Assembly (NCBI GenBank): GCA_944381135.1
Contig: CALWJY010000001.1
Location: forward strand, 1 to 64,000
DNA from: an uncultured Clostridia bacterium
GTDB lineage: Bacteria; Bacillota; Clostridia; Christensenellales; UBA1242
Length of the DNA stretch: 64,000 nt
Direction of reading: 5' to 3'
The notes beneath the pieces were generated by a model. That model was not told where the DNA came from and ran no database searches. It saw only the letters and a list, made by a program, of their open reading frames with translations. Of the stretch, positions 26,836 through 35,781 are shown piece after piece; position 1 is the stretch's first letter, and each line of letters opens with the position of its first letter. The position numbers were made by a program, and so were the translations under genes.

Positions 26836-27582
26836 ATGAAAAGATTGGATGTCCTTTTGGTTGAAATAGGTTTGTATCCCTCAAGAGAAAAGGCAAAACA
26901 AGCAATTGAAAGTGGAAGAGTTGAAGTGAACGGGCAAAAGGTCACTAAGCCTGCTTTGCTTTTTGATGAAAACTGCACAATCAATGCTCTTCCTTTTGAA
27001 TTCGTTTCAAGAGGTGGTTTCAAATTGCAAAAAGCGCTTGAGGAATTTGAAATCAATCTGTCTGGACGAACGGTTCTGGATGTTGGGGCGTCAACGGGAG
27101 GCTTCACAGATGTGTGTTTGCAAAATGGAGCAGAAAAAGTTTTTGCGGTTGACACAGGCGAGGGGCAACTTGTTGAAAGTTTGAGAAAAGATGGGCGTGT
27201 CGTGAATTTGGAAAATACCAACTTTCTTACGCTTAAAAAAGAAGAATTGAAAGATGTCAGTTTTGTTTGTGTGGATGTTTCCTTTGTCAGTCTGACGAAA
27301 CTTGCATGGAAATTTGCAGAATTGTTTGCAGATAATGTCAATTTTGCAGGTGTTGGCAGTGTTGATATTGTTGCACTCATCAAGCCACAGTTTGAGTGCG
27401 GACTTCAGTATGCGCGCAAACACAAAGGAGTTGTCAAAGATGAAAAAATCAGGCAAAAAGCAATCAAAGATGTTGTTGATGCTTTTGATGCTGTCGGATT
27501 TAAAAATCGAGGAATTGTCACTTCGCCAATTAAGGGCGGAGATGGCAATGTGGAATTTTTGGCTTGGTTTTCAAGCAAGTGA
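26836..27582 (+). CDS. tlyA: TlyA-family rRNA 2'-O-methyltransferase
   Basis: A 248-aa protein with an N-terminal S4 RNA-binding domain (RLDVLLVEIGLYPSREKAKQ, about 2-60) and an FtsJ-like SAM methyltransferase (VLDVGASTGGFTDVCL, about 78-93; FVCVDVSFVSL, about 145). TlyA methylates ribose of 16S and/or 23S rRNA cytidines and is often called a hemolysin without direct evidence. The message is probably leaderless. In many Firmicutes tlyA sits with xseAB-ispA-dxs; none of these is nearby here. Confidence 0.93.
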   Translation: MKRLDVLLVEIGLYPSREKAKQAIESGRVEVNGQKVTKPALLFDENCTINALPFEFVSRGGFKLQKALEEFEINLSGRTVLDVGASTGGFTDVCLQNGAEKVFAVDTGEGQLVESLRKDGRVVNLENTNFLTLKKEELKDVSFVCVDVSFVSLTKLAWKFAELFADNVNFAGVGSVDIVALIKPQFECGLQYARKHKGVVKDEKIRQKAIKDVVDAFDAVGFKNRGIVTSPIKGGDGNVEFLAWFSSK

Positions 27583-27700
27583 TTTTTGATTGTTAATAAC
27601 TTTTTGTTTTGTCAATTTTATAAATTTAAAATTTAAAAATCGTTCCAGATTTTTTTATTGAAATCTGATGCAAATTTTGCCGTTTTAAATTTTTTCTTAA

Positions 27701-28501
27701 TCAAACCTTTTGTTTCTTGTTTGGGTTTTTATAGAAAATTCTGGTCAAAGTTTTTGTCATAAAATTGTCGGTGAGGGCTTTTCTGCAGAAATTGAAGAAT
27801 TTATATTGTTTGCCAATGATGTAACGAGGTTTAAGATGTTTTTTCTCGCAGATTTTGTGCAACTTTTTGATGGCGTTTTCAGGCTTCATTCTGCGACTTT
27901 CCGTTTTTTCGGTTGGTTTTGTGGAAAGTTCGATTGAATTTCCATATCTCTCATTTGTTTCATAGTTTTTCACTCGGTTGTTTGAGAAATTTGTTCGGAT
28001 GTCGCCAGGGCAAATGGAGGTGACTTGAATGTTTGTGTGGCTCAGTTCCATTCTGAGACTGTGGGCGAAACTGTCAACTGCGGACTTACTGGCACAGTAG
28101 TAAGCCTTAAATGGCAACGGAAACAGACCTGCAGCAGATGAAATGATGACAATTTTTCCGTTCTTCTTCATCATTGGAATGGCATATTTGCAGGCATTTG
28201 CAGTGCCGAAGAAGTTGACCTCAAACTGTTTTTTTGTGTCGCTCTCTTTGAGAAGTTCGACTGCACCACTCAAGCCATAGCCGGCGCAGGTGATGAGCAT
28301 GTCAATTTCGCCATAGTTGAGGAGGATGTCGTCAAAGGTAGATTTCAACTTCTTGTGGTCGGCGACATCAATGGCATAGTCTTTTCCGCTGAGAGAAATG
28401 TCAATCACCTTGTCTCCAAGTTTTTCAAATTTTTCTTTAAGTCCAAGACCAAGACCGCTTGAAGCGCCGGTGATGACAATTGTTCTTTTTTCAATTCTCA
28501 T
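27701..28501 (-). CDS. short-chain dehydrogenase/reductase
   Basis: A 266-aa classical SDR. The cofactor motif is TGASSGLGLG (about 9-18), the structural motif CAGYGLSGAV is near 90, catalytic Ser is in VIISSAAGLF, and YYCASK carries the Tyr and Lys (about 153-157). NAD(P)-dependent oxidoreductase; the substrate is unknown. The start at 28501 has GGAGAG upstream; an in-frame ATG 45 bases earlier lacks one. The last about 50 residues are basic and may be membrane-peripheral. It is convergent with tlyA and stands alone. Confidence 0.9.
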   Translation of the reverse strand: MRIEKRTIVITGASSGLGLGLKEKFEKLGDKVIDISLSGKDYAIDVADHKKLKSTFDDILLNYGEIDMLITCAGYGLSGAVELLKESDTKKQFEVNFFGTANACKYAIPMMKKNGKIVIISSAAGLFPLPFKAYYCASKSAVDSFAHSLRMELSHTNIQVTSICPGDIRTNFSNNRVKNYETNERYGNSIELSTKPTEKTESRRMKPENAIKKLHKICEKKHLKPRYIIGKQYKFFNFCRKALTDNFMTKTLTRIFYKNPNKKQKV

Positions 28502-28928
28502 AATTTTCTCTCCGTTTTCTTTATGGTTTTTATTTTTTCTTGCCAAATCTAAAGGAATTTGTTTAAAAATTTAATACAATTATATATAAATTTTCGACAT
28601 CACGGGATGTTGGAGGTTGCAAGAAGATTGCTTTTCAAGTTTCATCTATTGCTCTTTTAATCATTTTATAACAAAATCTGTTTTTTTCAAAATAATTTGA
28701 CAAATAATTTGGTAAAATGTTAATATAGCATATAATGTGTTTCAAATGAATTGAAAAACATTGGCGCATGGTTTGAGAATTTTTAAATTATGAGAATTTT
28801 TAAATTCGAGAAATTTGAGCAGAGGAAATTTGAATAAAGAGAAATTATGCAAAAATCTTTCAACAAACTGAAAAGGACGTCATCTGAAATTTGAATTTTG
28901 GAATATTTGCAAACTTTGGAGGGAAAAT
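28502..28928. other. divergent intergenic region
   Basis: Lies between the divergent SDR and SHOCT genes. A promoter-like pair, TTGACA at 28697-28702 and TAATAT at 28721-28726 (18-base spacer), points to the SHOCT gene and would leave a leader of nearly 200 bases. A direct repeat GAGAATTTTTAAATT occurs at 28775 and 28792. No gene or known riboswitch is seen. Confidence 0.5.
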
Positions 28929-29453
28929 ATGTATTATATGAACAAAACAAAACGAAACTTAATTCTTGCAGCGGCAATTTTGAACTTAATTGGAATCACT
29001 GCAAGTTTAGTCCTTTCAATTATATTAATTGTCAATCGTGAAGCAGTGCAGGAATATTTGGAACTTTACTATTTTGTCAGTTATTCCACCAACATTGTTT
29101 ACACAATCATTTCATTTATAATTGGTTTGGTTGGAAGCATTTTGTTGATTTATTCTGTGCGCGCAAAAGGAAAATATTTCAGAAGGTCGCAGGGGATGTA
29201 TCTCACAGGTTTCATCATCATAATCTTCTTTGGCGGATTTATTCCTTGGATTTTGCTTTTCATCTCTCTGTTTGTTTCAGATGTGATTGTCATCAATTCT
29301 CGAAGTGAACTTAGAGAAGAAGAAAAACAGGAAATCAAAAACGACCAAGCCTATGAACTCAAAAAGAGAAAAATTGAAGAATTGAAGCGTTTGCGTGACA
29401 GTGGAGAAATCACTGAAGAGGAATATAAACAAAAACTTTTTGAGTTGCTCTGA
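28929..29453 (+). CDS. membrane protein with C-terminal SHOCT domain
   Basis: A 174-aa protein with three to four TM helices (about 8-32, 45-72, 86-115). It ends in a SHOCT domain of about 30 residues, KRKIEELKRLRDSGEITEEEYKQ split as a short helix-turn-helix with the typical GEITEEEY core. SHOCT modules are small oligomerisation or tethering segments on membrane proteins; function unknown. TTGGAGGG precedes the ATG. It is flanked by a palindromic repeat downstream. Confidence 0.8.
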   Translation: MYYMNKTKRNLILAAAILNLIGITASLVLSIILIVNREAVQEYLELYYFVSYSTNIVYTIISFIIGLVGSILLIYSVRAKGKYFRRSQGMYLTGFIIIIFFGGFIPWILLFISLFVSDVIVINSRSELREEEKQEIKNDQAYELKKRKIEELKRLRDSGEITEEEYKQKLFELL

Positions 29454-29465
29454 TTTTTGAAAAGT

Positions 29466-29520
29466 TTGCATACTACACAAAATATGGTGTATTATTCATT
29501 GCATAATACACTATATTTTT
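29466..29520. repeat. palindromic TGCATAATACAC repeat, copy 2
   Basis: TTGCATACTACACAAAAT, GTGTATTATTCA and TGCATAATACAC occur in alternating orientation within 55 bases, then a T-rich tract. It sits between the convergent SHOCT and tadA genes, so it may also act as a terminator. Confidence 0.65.
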
Positions 29521-29647
29521 TATTTTCGTGAAATTTTCACAATTTGCAATTTCTTTGAAATTTTGGAGAATTTTTGGAGGATTTTAAGATTTTTGTTTTT
29601 TTATGACTTTTCTTTATGGCTTTTTGGCACACTGTTTTTGAGGTTTG

Positions 29648-30163
29648 TCATTCTTGCTTTTTTAAGACTTCTCTTTTTGATTTAAAAAAGTTTGTCAAAA
29701 GGTCTGAGCACTCCTTTTCATTTTCCTCATCTTGCGCAAAAATGCATTTGTGGTTTAAGCGGTTGCTTGTGAGAATTTGCTCGAAGAGGTTGTCTTGCGA
29801 TGTTTTTTCTTTTGCCCCATATGTCACTTTTTCAAGGCGAGCATTTGCAATTGCGCCAGCACACATTGGACATGGCTCAAGTGTGACATATATCTCGCAA
29901 CCGTCAAGTCTCCAACTGTGAAGTTTTTTGCAAGCCTTCTCAATTGCCACCACTTCGGCATGCATAAGGGCATTTTGCTTTCTTTCGCGCATGTTTCGTC
30001 CTTTGGAAAGAATTTTTCCGTCTTTCACAATCACAGCACCAATTGGAACTTCTCCTTTTTTGAGTGCCTTTTTTGCTTCCTCAATTGCAATTTGTATGAA
30101 ATTTTCTTGAGAAGTTTTGGTTTCTTTTGTTTGCTTTGTTGTTTGTTTTGTTTGTTTGTTCAT
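29648..30163 (-). CDS. tadA: tRNA-specific adenosine deaminase
   Basis: A 171-aa zinc deaminase converting A34 to inosine in tRNA-Arg(ACG). Zinc ligands are in MHAEVVAIEKA (about 71-80) and TLEPCPMCAGAI (about 102-113), with the catalytic Glu in HAE. The first about 20 residues are an unusual Lys/Gln/Thr-rich extension (MNKQTKQTTKQTKETK) before the conserved IQIAIEEAKKALKKGE. TGAGGA upstream supports the start at 30163. It is divergent from the CPBP protease gene. Confidence 0.93.
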   Translation of the reverse strand: MNKQTKQTTKQTKETKTSQENFIQIAIEEAKKALKKGEVPIGAVIVKDGKILSKGRNMRERKQNALMHAEVVAIEKACKKLHSWRLDGCEIYVTLEPCPMCAGAIANARLEKVTYGAKEKTSQDNLFEQILTSNRLNHKCIFAQDEENEKECSDLLTNFFKSKREVLKKQE

Positions 30164-30272
30164 TTTTTCCTCAATTTACTTAATTTTTCTTTTTCTCCAT
30201 TTCTGTCTTGCTTCTTCTTGTTTTTTATTTGAATATTTTAAACAAAAAATTGATGTTTGTCCAACAGATTGT

Positions 30273-30308
30273 TTGTTTTTTCAAAAATTTTGTGATATTA
30301 TATTTTCC
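30273..30308 (+). promoter_or_regulatory. leaderless promoter of CPBP gene 1
   Basis: TTGTTT at 30273-30278, a 17-base spacer, TATTAT at 30296-30301, then seven bases to ATG at 30309. No Shine-Dalgarno site. Confidence 0.6.
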
Positions 30309-31325
30309 ATGAGTGACATTTCAGACGCATTAAAACAATATAAACCACGAAATTTCTACTCCATTCGCGACAGCGGAATTGTCTATCTTTGGGCAATTCT
30401 TTTGCCTTTGGTTGTTGGAATTGTTTTTGGATACATCTCCATGTTTATTGCCTCAAATTTTGGCATGGAGTTTGCTGAGGGGAGCAATATTATTGCGGAC
30501 CTTTTCGCAAACTATCTTTGGTTCAGCATTCCGTATGCGCTTCTGACGCAAATTGTTTTTGTGTGCCTCTATTTTGTTTTCCACAAAGTCAACAAAATTT
30601 CATATAAAGCCACAACAATTTCTTTCAAAAAAGCAAACATTTGGACGGCTTTTCTTTCAGTTTTGGTGGGCATAATTTGTGTTCTTGGCTTCATTTGGTT
30701 GATTGAAGGTTGTTTTGGCGCGATGTTTGACCGTATGGGAATTGAAACATCTTCATTGGGGCTTCCTCTCAGCAATGTTGGATGGCTTTTCCTTAACTTG
30801 CTTATTCTTGGTGTTGTGCCGGCAATTTGTGAGGAGTTCATTTTCAGAGGAATCGTCTTCAAAGGACTTCGCGAAAAATTCTCGGGCACGGCAAGTGTGC
30901 TTCTCTGCGGGCTTATGTTTGCACTCATTCACCAAAGCATAACGCAGTTCATCTATCCGTTCATTTTGGGTTGTCTGCTTTCGTTTGTCATGGAGAAAAC
31001 CAACAATTTGCTCTACCCAATTCTCATCCACATGTTCAACAATTTCACAACCATAATCATCAGTTTCTTGCAGGAGACGGGCGTCATCACGCTTTCTTTC
31101 AATGTTGCTTGGTGGGGTGTGATTTGTGCAATTTTGATTGCTGTTGCAACTTGCGCACTTTTGTGGGTGATTTATCGTTTCTATCTCAAAAAACAGCAAA
31201 AACTTGAGGAAGAAAGAAGCGGACAGGTGACACAAGCGCCACCAATTATGGTTGGGAAACTTCCGCTGACAATTGTTTGCGGAATCATCTGCACTGTCAT
31301 CTTGATTGTTATAAATTTACTTTAA
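30309..31325 (+). CDS. CPBP-family intramembrane glutamic endopeptidase 1
   Basis: A 338-aa membrane protein with about eight TM helices. Family motifs are CEEFIFRGIVFKGL (catalytic Glu pair and Arg, about 176-189), FALIHQS (His, about 207) and LIHMFNN. CPBP/Abi proteins are intramembrane proteases of the Rce1 type, with roles from immunity to cell-wall stress. The start at 30309 is chosen because it follows a promoter at leaderless spacing; an in-frame upstream extension would run through the tadA 5' region. A second CPBP gene follows after 77 bases. Confidence 0.88.
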   Translation: MSDISDALKQYKPRNFYSIRDSGIVYLWAILLPLVVGIVFGYISMFIASNFGMEFAEGSNIIADLFANYLWFSIPYALLTQIVFVCLYFVFHKVNKISYKATTISFKKANIWTAFLSVLVGIICVLGFIWLIEGCFGAMFDRMGIETSSLGLPLSNVGWLFLNLLILGVVPAICEEFIFRGIVFKGLREKFSGTASVLLCGLMFALIHQSITQFIYPFILGCLLSFVMEKTNNLLYPILIHMFNNFTTIIISFLQETGVITLSFNVAWWGVICAILIAVATCALLWVIYRFYLKKQQKLEEERSGQVTQAPPIMVGKLPLTIVCGIICTVILIVINLL

Positions 31326-31402
31326 GGAGAGTAAGATATTTTAACGAAATGTCTTGCAAGCGTTGCTTGTGAGGCTGACAAAGAAAAACAAGGACTTTCG
31401 CT

Positions 31403-32590
31403 ATGTCAAAAAGAATTTCATACTTCACCAATCTAATCTATTTTGTTGTGCTTGTGGTTTTTGTTGTGGTCAGGGTTTGTTCTGCCTATGGTCTTTTTTC
31501 TTTTATGGGTGAATATGGCTCATACATCATGAGTTTCATCACGCAAGTTGGAATCATTTTCTTGCTTCCGCTTGTGCTTTTCAAAATGCTGAACAAATTT
31601 TCTTTCAGAACAACTTTCAATTTCTATGGTTTCAAAAAAGTTTCCTACAAAACCGTGCTTGTTGCAATTGTGCTTGGGGCGGTGGTGTTTCTCTTGAATG
31701 TCTATGTTTCAAGTTTTTTCAACTCCATGATTCAACTTTTCGGCTACACACCATCGTCTTCCTCGTCCTCGCTTCCTGCAACTTGGTGGGTGTTTGTGCT
31801 TAACCTCATTACCACCGCCATTTTGCCTGCAATTTGCGAGGAAACTTTGCACAGAGGCATGCTTTTGAAAGGCAATTCTCAAATGGGCATAAAGAAAAGC
31901 ATCATCATTTCGGGCTTTCTGTTTGGACTTCTGCACCTGAACATAGAGCAATTTTTCTATGCCACCATCATTGGTTTGTTTTTGGGATATCTTTGCTGGG
32001 GTTGCAACTCAATCTATCCTTGCATAATTGTGCATTTCATGAACAACGCAATCAGTGTTTTTCTCTCGTTTGCGCAGGCAAAGGGATGGGCAATTGGAAA
32101 CATTCTGAACACTTTTTCAAACTTTGTTCTTCAAAGTGGAGCAATTGGTTTTTTGATTTTTGTGCTTGTTTTGGTGCTTTTTGTGGTGATTGCAATTGAA
32201 CTGACGCGCTTTTTGATTAAAGATTCTTTCAACTACAACTTCGGCAGGCGTCAAAAAGAACTTGCCAACATGGCAATCAGAGACAGTTTTTTCAGACAAA
32301 TTGACGACATCAAAAACGACCAACAAGTTGAAAATTCCATCTATTCGACAGATAAAAACATAATTTACATCGATTTTAAAGATTTCTTGGAATTTGTCAA
32401 CAAGAATTTTGAAAATCTTAAGAAAGAGGTTGGTGGTGCAGAGAACAAATTTGCTGGTAAGAATGAAAAAATTTCGAAGCAAAAACCAATTGAGAATGTG
32501 GACCTTAAAATCAAAATTTTGATGTGGGGGTCGATTGCGCTTTCGGCGGTGGTCACATTTATGACTTTCATTTGGGGGCTGCTGCGATGA
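31403..32590 (+). CDS. CPBP-family intramembrane glutamic endopeptidase 2
   Basis: A 395-aa paralogue of the preceding gene. The motifs are CEETLHRGMLLKG (about 149-161), FGLLHLNIEQF (about 174) and CIIVHFMNN. After the eighth TM helix comes a cytoplasmic region of about 100 residues (270-370) rich in charged residues, then one more TM helix at the very end. This tail is absent from the first copy. An AAGGAC precedes the ATG. The stop overlaps the rlmH start (ATGA), so the two are translationally coupled. Confidence 0.87.
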   Translation: MSKRISYFTNLIYFVVLVVFVVVRVCSAYGLFSFMGEYGSYIMSFITQVGIIFLLPLVLFKMLNKFSFRTTFNFYGFKKVSYKTVLVAIVLGAVVFLLNVYVSSFFNSMIQLFGYTPSSSSSSLPATWWVFVLNLITTAILPAICEETLHRGMLLKGNSQMGIKKSIIISGFLFGLLHLNIEQFFYATIIGLFLGYLCWGCNSIYPCIIVHFMNNAISVFLSFAQAKGWAIGNILNTFSNFVLQSGAIGFLIFVLVLVLFVVIAIELTRFLIKDSFNYNFGRRQKELANMAIRDSFFRQIDDIKNDQQVENSIYSTDKNIIYIDFKDFLEFVNKNFENLKKEVGGAENKFAGKNEKISKQKPIENVDLKIKILMWGSIALSAVVTFMTFIWGLLR

Positions 32591-33045
32591 TGACAATAAA
32601 TTTGATTTGTGTTGGAAATTTAAAAGAAAAGTTTTCGCGTGAGGAGCAGGCGGAATATCTCAAAAGATTGTCTGCTTTTTGCAAGGTGAATGTTGTTGAA
32701 ATTAAAGAACAAAACCAACTTCAACAGCCGGCATTGATTGTTGAAAAAGAGAGTGAGGAAATTTTGTCTCATCTTTCGGGATACATAATTCTTTGTGACA
32801 TTGAGGCAAAGGAGAGTTCAAGCCCTGCATTTGCAAAACACTTGCAAGACCTTATGCAAACAACATCCACAATTTCTTTTGTTGTGGGTGGCAGTTATGG
32901 CGTAAGTGAAAAGGTGAGGAAAAAGTGCAATGAAAGAATGTCGTTTTCACCAATGACTTTTCCACACAATCTCTTCCGCATTATGCTTTTGGAACAAGTC
33001 TATCGCGCTTTCACCATTATCAATGGAAAAACATATCATAAATAG
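32587..33045 (+). CDS. rlmH: 23S rRNA (pseudouridine1915-N3)-methyltransferase
   Basis: A 152-aa SPOUT-class enzyme methylating pseudouridine 1915 in the 23S rRNA helix 69. Conserved parts are INLICVGNLKE at the start, the knotted SAM site SFVVGGSYGVS (about 97-107), and MSFSPMTFPHNLFRIMLLEQ with the C-terminal HK. Length equals the family norm (about 155). It overlaps the CPBP gene by four bases; a second ATG lies one codon later. A repeat-rich gap follows, so it ends the operon. Confidence 0.95.
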   Translation: MMTINLICVGNLKEKFSREEQAEYLKRLSAFCKVNVVEIKEQNQLQQPALIVEKESEEILSHLSGYIILCDIEAKESSSPAFAKHLQDLMQTTSTISFVVGGSYGVSEKVRKKCNERMSFSPMTFPHNLFRIMLLEQVYRAFTIINGKTYHK

Positions 33046-33120
33046 GCGAAAAAACTGCGCTGAGGGCTCACATTTGCCACCTTGTGTCAAATGTATCACT
33101 TGTACGCTTGTTTTTTCGCC
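33045..33120. repeat. structured intergenic repeat, module A copy 1
   Basis: Starts inside the rlmH stop codon. Outer arms GGCGAAAAAAC (33045-33055) and GTTTTTTCGCC (33110-33120) are perfectly complementary. An inner hairpin ACATTTGCCAC/GTGTCAAATGT lies at 33070-33094. The core words AAAACTGCGCTG and ACGCTTGTTTT are shared with copies at 41311 and 41489. Confidence 0.75.
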
Positions 33121-33122
33121 CT

Positions 33123-33164
33123 CCGCACCAAACGAAAATCTCGCTTACGCTCGATTTTGTGCGG
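33123..33164. repeat. structured intergenic repeat, module B copy 1
   Basis: CCGCAC (33123-33128) and GTGCGG (33159-33164) are complementary outer arms around AAAATC...GATTTT, and the tail ACTCTCTTGCGAAG follows. The same arrangement with different outer arms lies at 41389-41431. Confidence 0.7.
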
Positions 33165-33210
33165 ACTCTCTTGCGAAGTGGGGCGCTGTGGGCAAAAAGT
33201 GGAATGTGAG

Positions 33211-33276
33211 TTTGAAACTGCGCTGATGGCTCTCATTTCCAAAATTGTCACTCTGAGGCGTCCATGACGCTTTTTG
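33211..33276. repeat. decayed copy of module A
   Basis: TGAAACTGCGCTGATGGCTC at the left and ATGACGCTTTTTG at the right match the module A core, but the arms no longer pair well. Confidence 0.5.
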
Positions 33277-33302
33277 TTAATAGTCATTTCAATTCATATT
33301 TT

Positions 33303-33333
33303 ATCACTCTGAGCGAAGCCCGTTGGGTCTCGG
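33303..33333. repeat. dispersed CACTCTGAGC-type repeat
   Basis: ATCACTCTGAGCGAAGCCCG followed by TTGGGTCTCGG; same family as 16429-16456 and 41769-41940. Confidence 0.65.
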
Positions 33334-33416
33334 CAACAATAAACAATGTTGATTTGAAAATTAAATAAATAAAAGCTGTCATTGACGGAGATTTTTTGAA
33401 AATTGGCGCAAAATGC

Positions 33417-33445
33417 TTGATTTTTTCTGCGCGGTGTGATATGAT
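33417..33445 (+). promoter_or_regulatory. rpsB-tsf promoter
   Basis: TTGATT at 33417-33422, a 17-base spacer and TATGAT at 33440-33445, preceded by TG one base away (extended -10). Transcription would start near 33452, leaving about 205 bases before the rpsB start, where AAGGAGG provides ribosome binding. The leader may carry S2 autoregulation, but no known motif was matched. Confidence 0.65.
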
Positions 33446-33657
33446 GAGGAAGTCATTGAAGACAAATTAACACTCAAAGCGTATTTGAAAATCTGTTGCC
33501 TGAACGCATTTGGTCTTTGGTTTGTTTGAATTTTCTTTCGAATTTGACCATTTGCAAAAGTGCTTGTGGACTTTGATGGGCTGTCCTGTGGCACTTGGGT
33601 GGGTTTTTGAAAATTGAAACTTTGGGGAAGACAAAAAACAAGGAGGTATGAAAAATT

Positions 33658-34572
33658 ATGTCAGTTATTTCAATGAAACAACTTTTGGAGGCTGGTGTTC
33701 ACTTTGGTCACCAAACAAGAAAATGGAACCCAAAGATGAAAAAATACATTTTCACCGCAAGAAATGATATTCACATCATCAACCTCGAACTTACTTCAGA
33801 ACAAGTGGACAAGGCTTATACATTTGTTCGTGACATTGTTGCAAGCGGAAAAAGTGTGCTTTTTGTTGGCACAAAGAAACAGGCTCAAGAGGCTGTTAAG
33901 GAAGAAGCAGAAAGATGTGGAATGTTCTATGTCAACACTCGTTGGCTTGGCGGAACTCTCACAAACTTCAAAACAATCAGAAACAGAATTGAGAGACTCA
34001 ACAAACTTAATCAAATGGAAAAGGTTGGAGAATTTGACCTTTTGCCTAAAAAAGAAGTTGCTCTTTTGAAACAAGAAAGAGACAAACTTGAAAAGAACCT
34101 TGGCGGAATTAAGGATATGAGAGATTTGCCAGGCGTTATCTTTGTTGTTGACCCATCAAACGAAAAGATTTGCGTTCATGAAGCAAAAATTTTGAAAATT
34201 CCTGTTGTTAGCCTTGTTGACACAAACTGCGACCCAAGCGATGTGACAGTTGTCATTCCAGGAAATGATGATGCCATCCGTTCTGTCAAATTGATTGCAA
34301 GTGCAATTGCAGATGCAGTCATTGAGGCAAGAGAAGGCGTTTCCATGAAGAAAGAGGAAGAAGAGGCTCCAGCAGAAGAAAATGTTGACCTTGAAGCACT
34401 TTTGGAACAAGCAAAACCAAGTGTTGAGCAAGCAGAAGCAGGCGAGGAAGAAAAGAAAGCAGCAAAGAAGTCAAGAAAGAAACCTGCCGTGAAAAAAGAA
34501 ACAAAGAAAGACGAAAAGTCTGAAGAAAAAGTTGAAGAGAAATCTGAAACCGAAACAAAAACTGAAGAATGA
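33658..34572 (+). CDS. rpsB: 30S ribosomal protein S2 with long C-terminal tail
   Basis: A 304-aa S2. The core (1-230) is typical: [51 protein letters not shown] and [15 protein letters not shown]. Residues about 231-304 are a highly charged tail rich in Glu, Lys and Ala with several KKE repeats, beyond the usual 230-260 aa. S2 binds late to the 30S head near S1; the tail may be disordered. Strong AAGGAGG precedes the ATG. It heads the rpsB-tsf unit. Confidence 0.98.
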   Translation: MSVISMKQLLEAGVHFGHQTRKWNPKMKKYIFTARNDIHIINLELTSEQVDKAYTFVRDIVASGKSVLFVGTKKQAQEAVKEEAERCGMFYVNTRWLGGTLTNFKTIRNRIERLNKLNQMEKVGEFDLLPKKEVALLKQERDKLEKNLGGIKDMRDLPGVIFVVDPSNEKICVHEAKILKIPVVSLVDTNCDPSDVTVVIPGNDDAIRSVKLIASAIADAVIEAREGVSMKKEEEEAPAEENVDLEALLEQAKPSVEQAEAGEEEKKAAKKSRKKPAVKKETKKDEKSEEKVEEKSETETKTEE

Positions 34573-34811
34573 TGATTTTTGTGTCTTAATTTAAAATCTT
34601 AACTTTAAAAATTTCGATTTCTTTAAATCGTCAAAAATTACCAAAAATTGACAGTTTTTCAGATTTCGCTTAAATGCTGAGTTAAAATCTGGAAATTTTA
34701 CATCAAGTGAAGTTGAAAAGCCCAAAATTTAAGAAATAAAAAATAATACATGAAAAAAACACATCTTCAAAATTAATGAGATTGAAAAAGAAAGAAAAGG
34801 AGAATTTGATT

Positions 34812-35465
34812 ATGAGTTTTACAGCACAGGATGTCGCAAAACTTCGCGCTCAAACAGGCGTTGGAATGATGGAATGCAAAAAGGCGCTCACAGATGCAAA
34901 TGGAGATTTTGAAAAGGCAATTGTCCTCTTGAGAGAAAGAGGGCTTAAGGCTGTTGACAAAAAGCAAGGAAGAATTGCCTCTGAAGGTTTGGTTGCTTCC
35001 TACATCCACATGGGTGGAAGAATTGGTGTTTTGGTGGAAGTTAACTGCGAAACAGACTTCGTTGCAAAAAGCGAAGATTTTCAAACTTTGGTTAAGGATA
35101 TTGCAATGCACATTGCTGCAGCAAATCCAAAATATGTTTCTGAAAGTGATGTTGACCCTGCAGAACTTGAACAAGAGAAAGAAATTTTGCGTGTTCAAGC
35201 AACAAACGAGGGCAAACCTGCAAACATCATTGAAAAGATGATTGAAGGCAGAATTAAGAAATTCTATGAGGATGTTTGCCTTTTGAATCAACACTTTGTC
35301 AAGAATCCTGATTTGACAATCAAAGACCTTTTGACAGAAGCAACACTCAAAATTGGCGAAAAAATTGCCATCCGCAGATTTGTTAGATATGAACTTGGCG
35401 AAGGTTTGGAAAAGAGAAACGACAACCTTGCTGAAGAAGTTGCAAAACAAATGGCAGGAAAATGA
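34812..35465 (+). CDS. tsf: translation elongation factor Ts
   Basis: A 217-aa guanine-nucleotide exchange factor for EF-Tu. The N-terminal UBA-like domain has [19 protein letters not shown], and the core [18 protein letters not shown] contacts EF-Tu. It is a short form with one core subdomain, as in several Firmicutes and thermophiles (E. coli has 283 aa). The start at 34812 is preceded by AAAGGAG; an in-frame ATG at 34776 has no site. Usually followed by pyrH; here a terminator follows instead. Confidence 0.97.
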   Translation: MSFTAQDVAKLRAQTGVGMMECKKALTDANGDFEKAIVLLRERGLKAVDKKQGRIASEGLVASYIHMGGRIGVLVEVNCETDFVAKSEDFQTLVKDIAMHIAAANPKYVSESDVDPAELEQEKEILRVQATNEGKPANIIEKMIEGRIKKFYEDVCLLNQHFVKNPDLTIKDLLTEATLKIGEKIAIRRFVRYELGEGLEKRNDNLAEEVAKQMAGK

Positions 35466-35562
35466 GATTTCATGCTTTTGCAAAAGAACTTGAAAATTGA
35501 TGATTTGTTTTGATGCGTCAAGAAATTGAAACAAACTTCAAAAAACAATTAAAATTTGAATT

Positions 35563-35587
35563 AAACGGCAAATTTGCCGTTTTTTCT
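35563..35587 (+). terminator. terminator after tsf
   Basis: AAACGGCAAA and TTTGCCGTTT form a ten-base palindrome followed by a T-rich tract. Confidence 0.88.
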
Positions 35588-35599
35588 TTGTTTAAATAT

Positions 35600-35629
35600 T
35601 TGCAAAATGGGTGCTTGGTGTGATAAACT
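35600..35629 (+). promoter_or_regulatory. frr operon promoter
   Basis: TTGCAA at 35600-35605, an 18-base spacer and TGA-TAAACT (extended -10) ending at 35629. It would drive frr-uppS-cdsA with a leader of about 145 bases. Confidence 0.5.
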
Positions 35630-35781
35630 AAGAAAGTTAGAGCAACAGATTGTTTTTATTTTGAGGTGGAAAAGAGAAGCAAACAGTTAAGGTTTGTCAA
35701 ATTTGCATGAAATTAAAATGAAAACAAATGCTTGAACTTTAAAATTTAAACGGGTCACTGACCCAAAAGGAGAAAATTTTT

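Larger units (their letters stand above)
33046..33657. other. repeat-rich gap and rpsB leader region
   Basis: 612 bases without a credible gene. It holds module A (33045-33120), module B (33123-33164), a decayed module A (33211-33276), a CACTCTGAGC repeat (33303-33333), then the rpsB promoter (33417-33445) and a leader of about 205 bases. Several short ORFs in it are made of repeat sequence. Confidence 0.75.
35466..35781. other. gap between tsf and frr, pyrH position
   Basis: 316 bases with a terminator (35563-35587) and an frr promoter (35600-35629). The UMP kinase gene normally found here is absent, and no remnant was seen. Confidence 0.75.

Noticed and set aside
33023-33287. Short ORFs between rlmH and rpsB
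   Set aside because: They are composed of dispersed repeat sequence and lack ribosome-binding sites.
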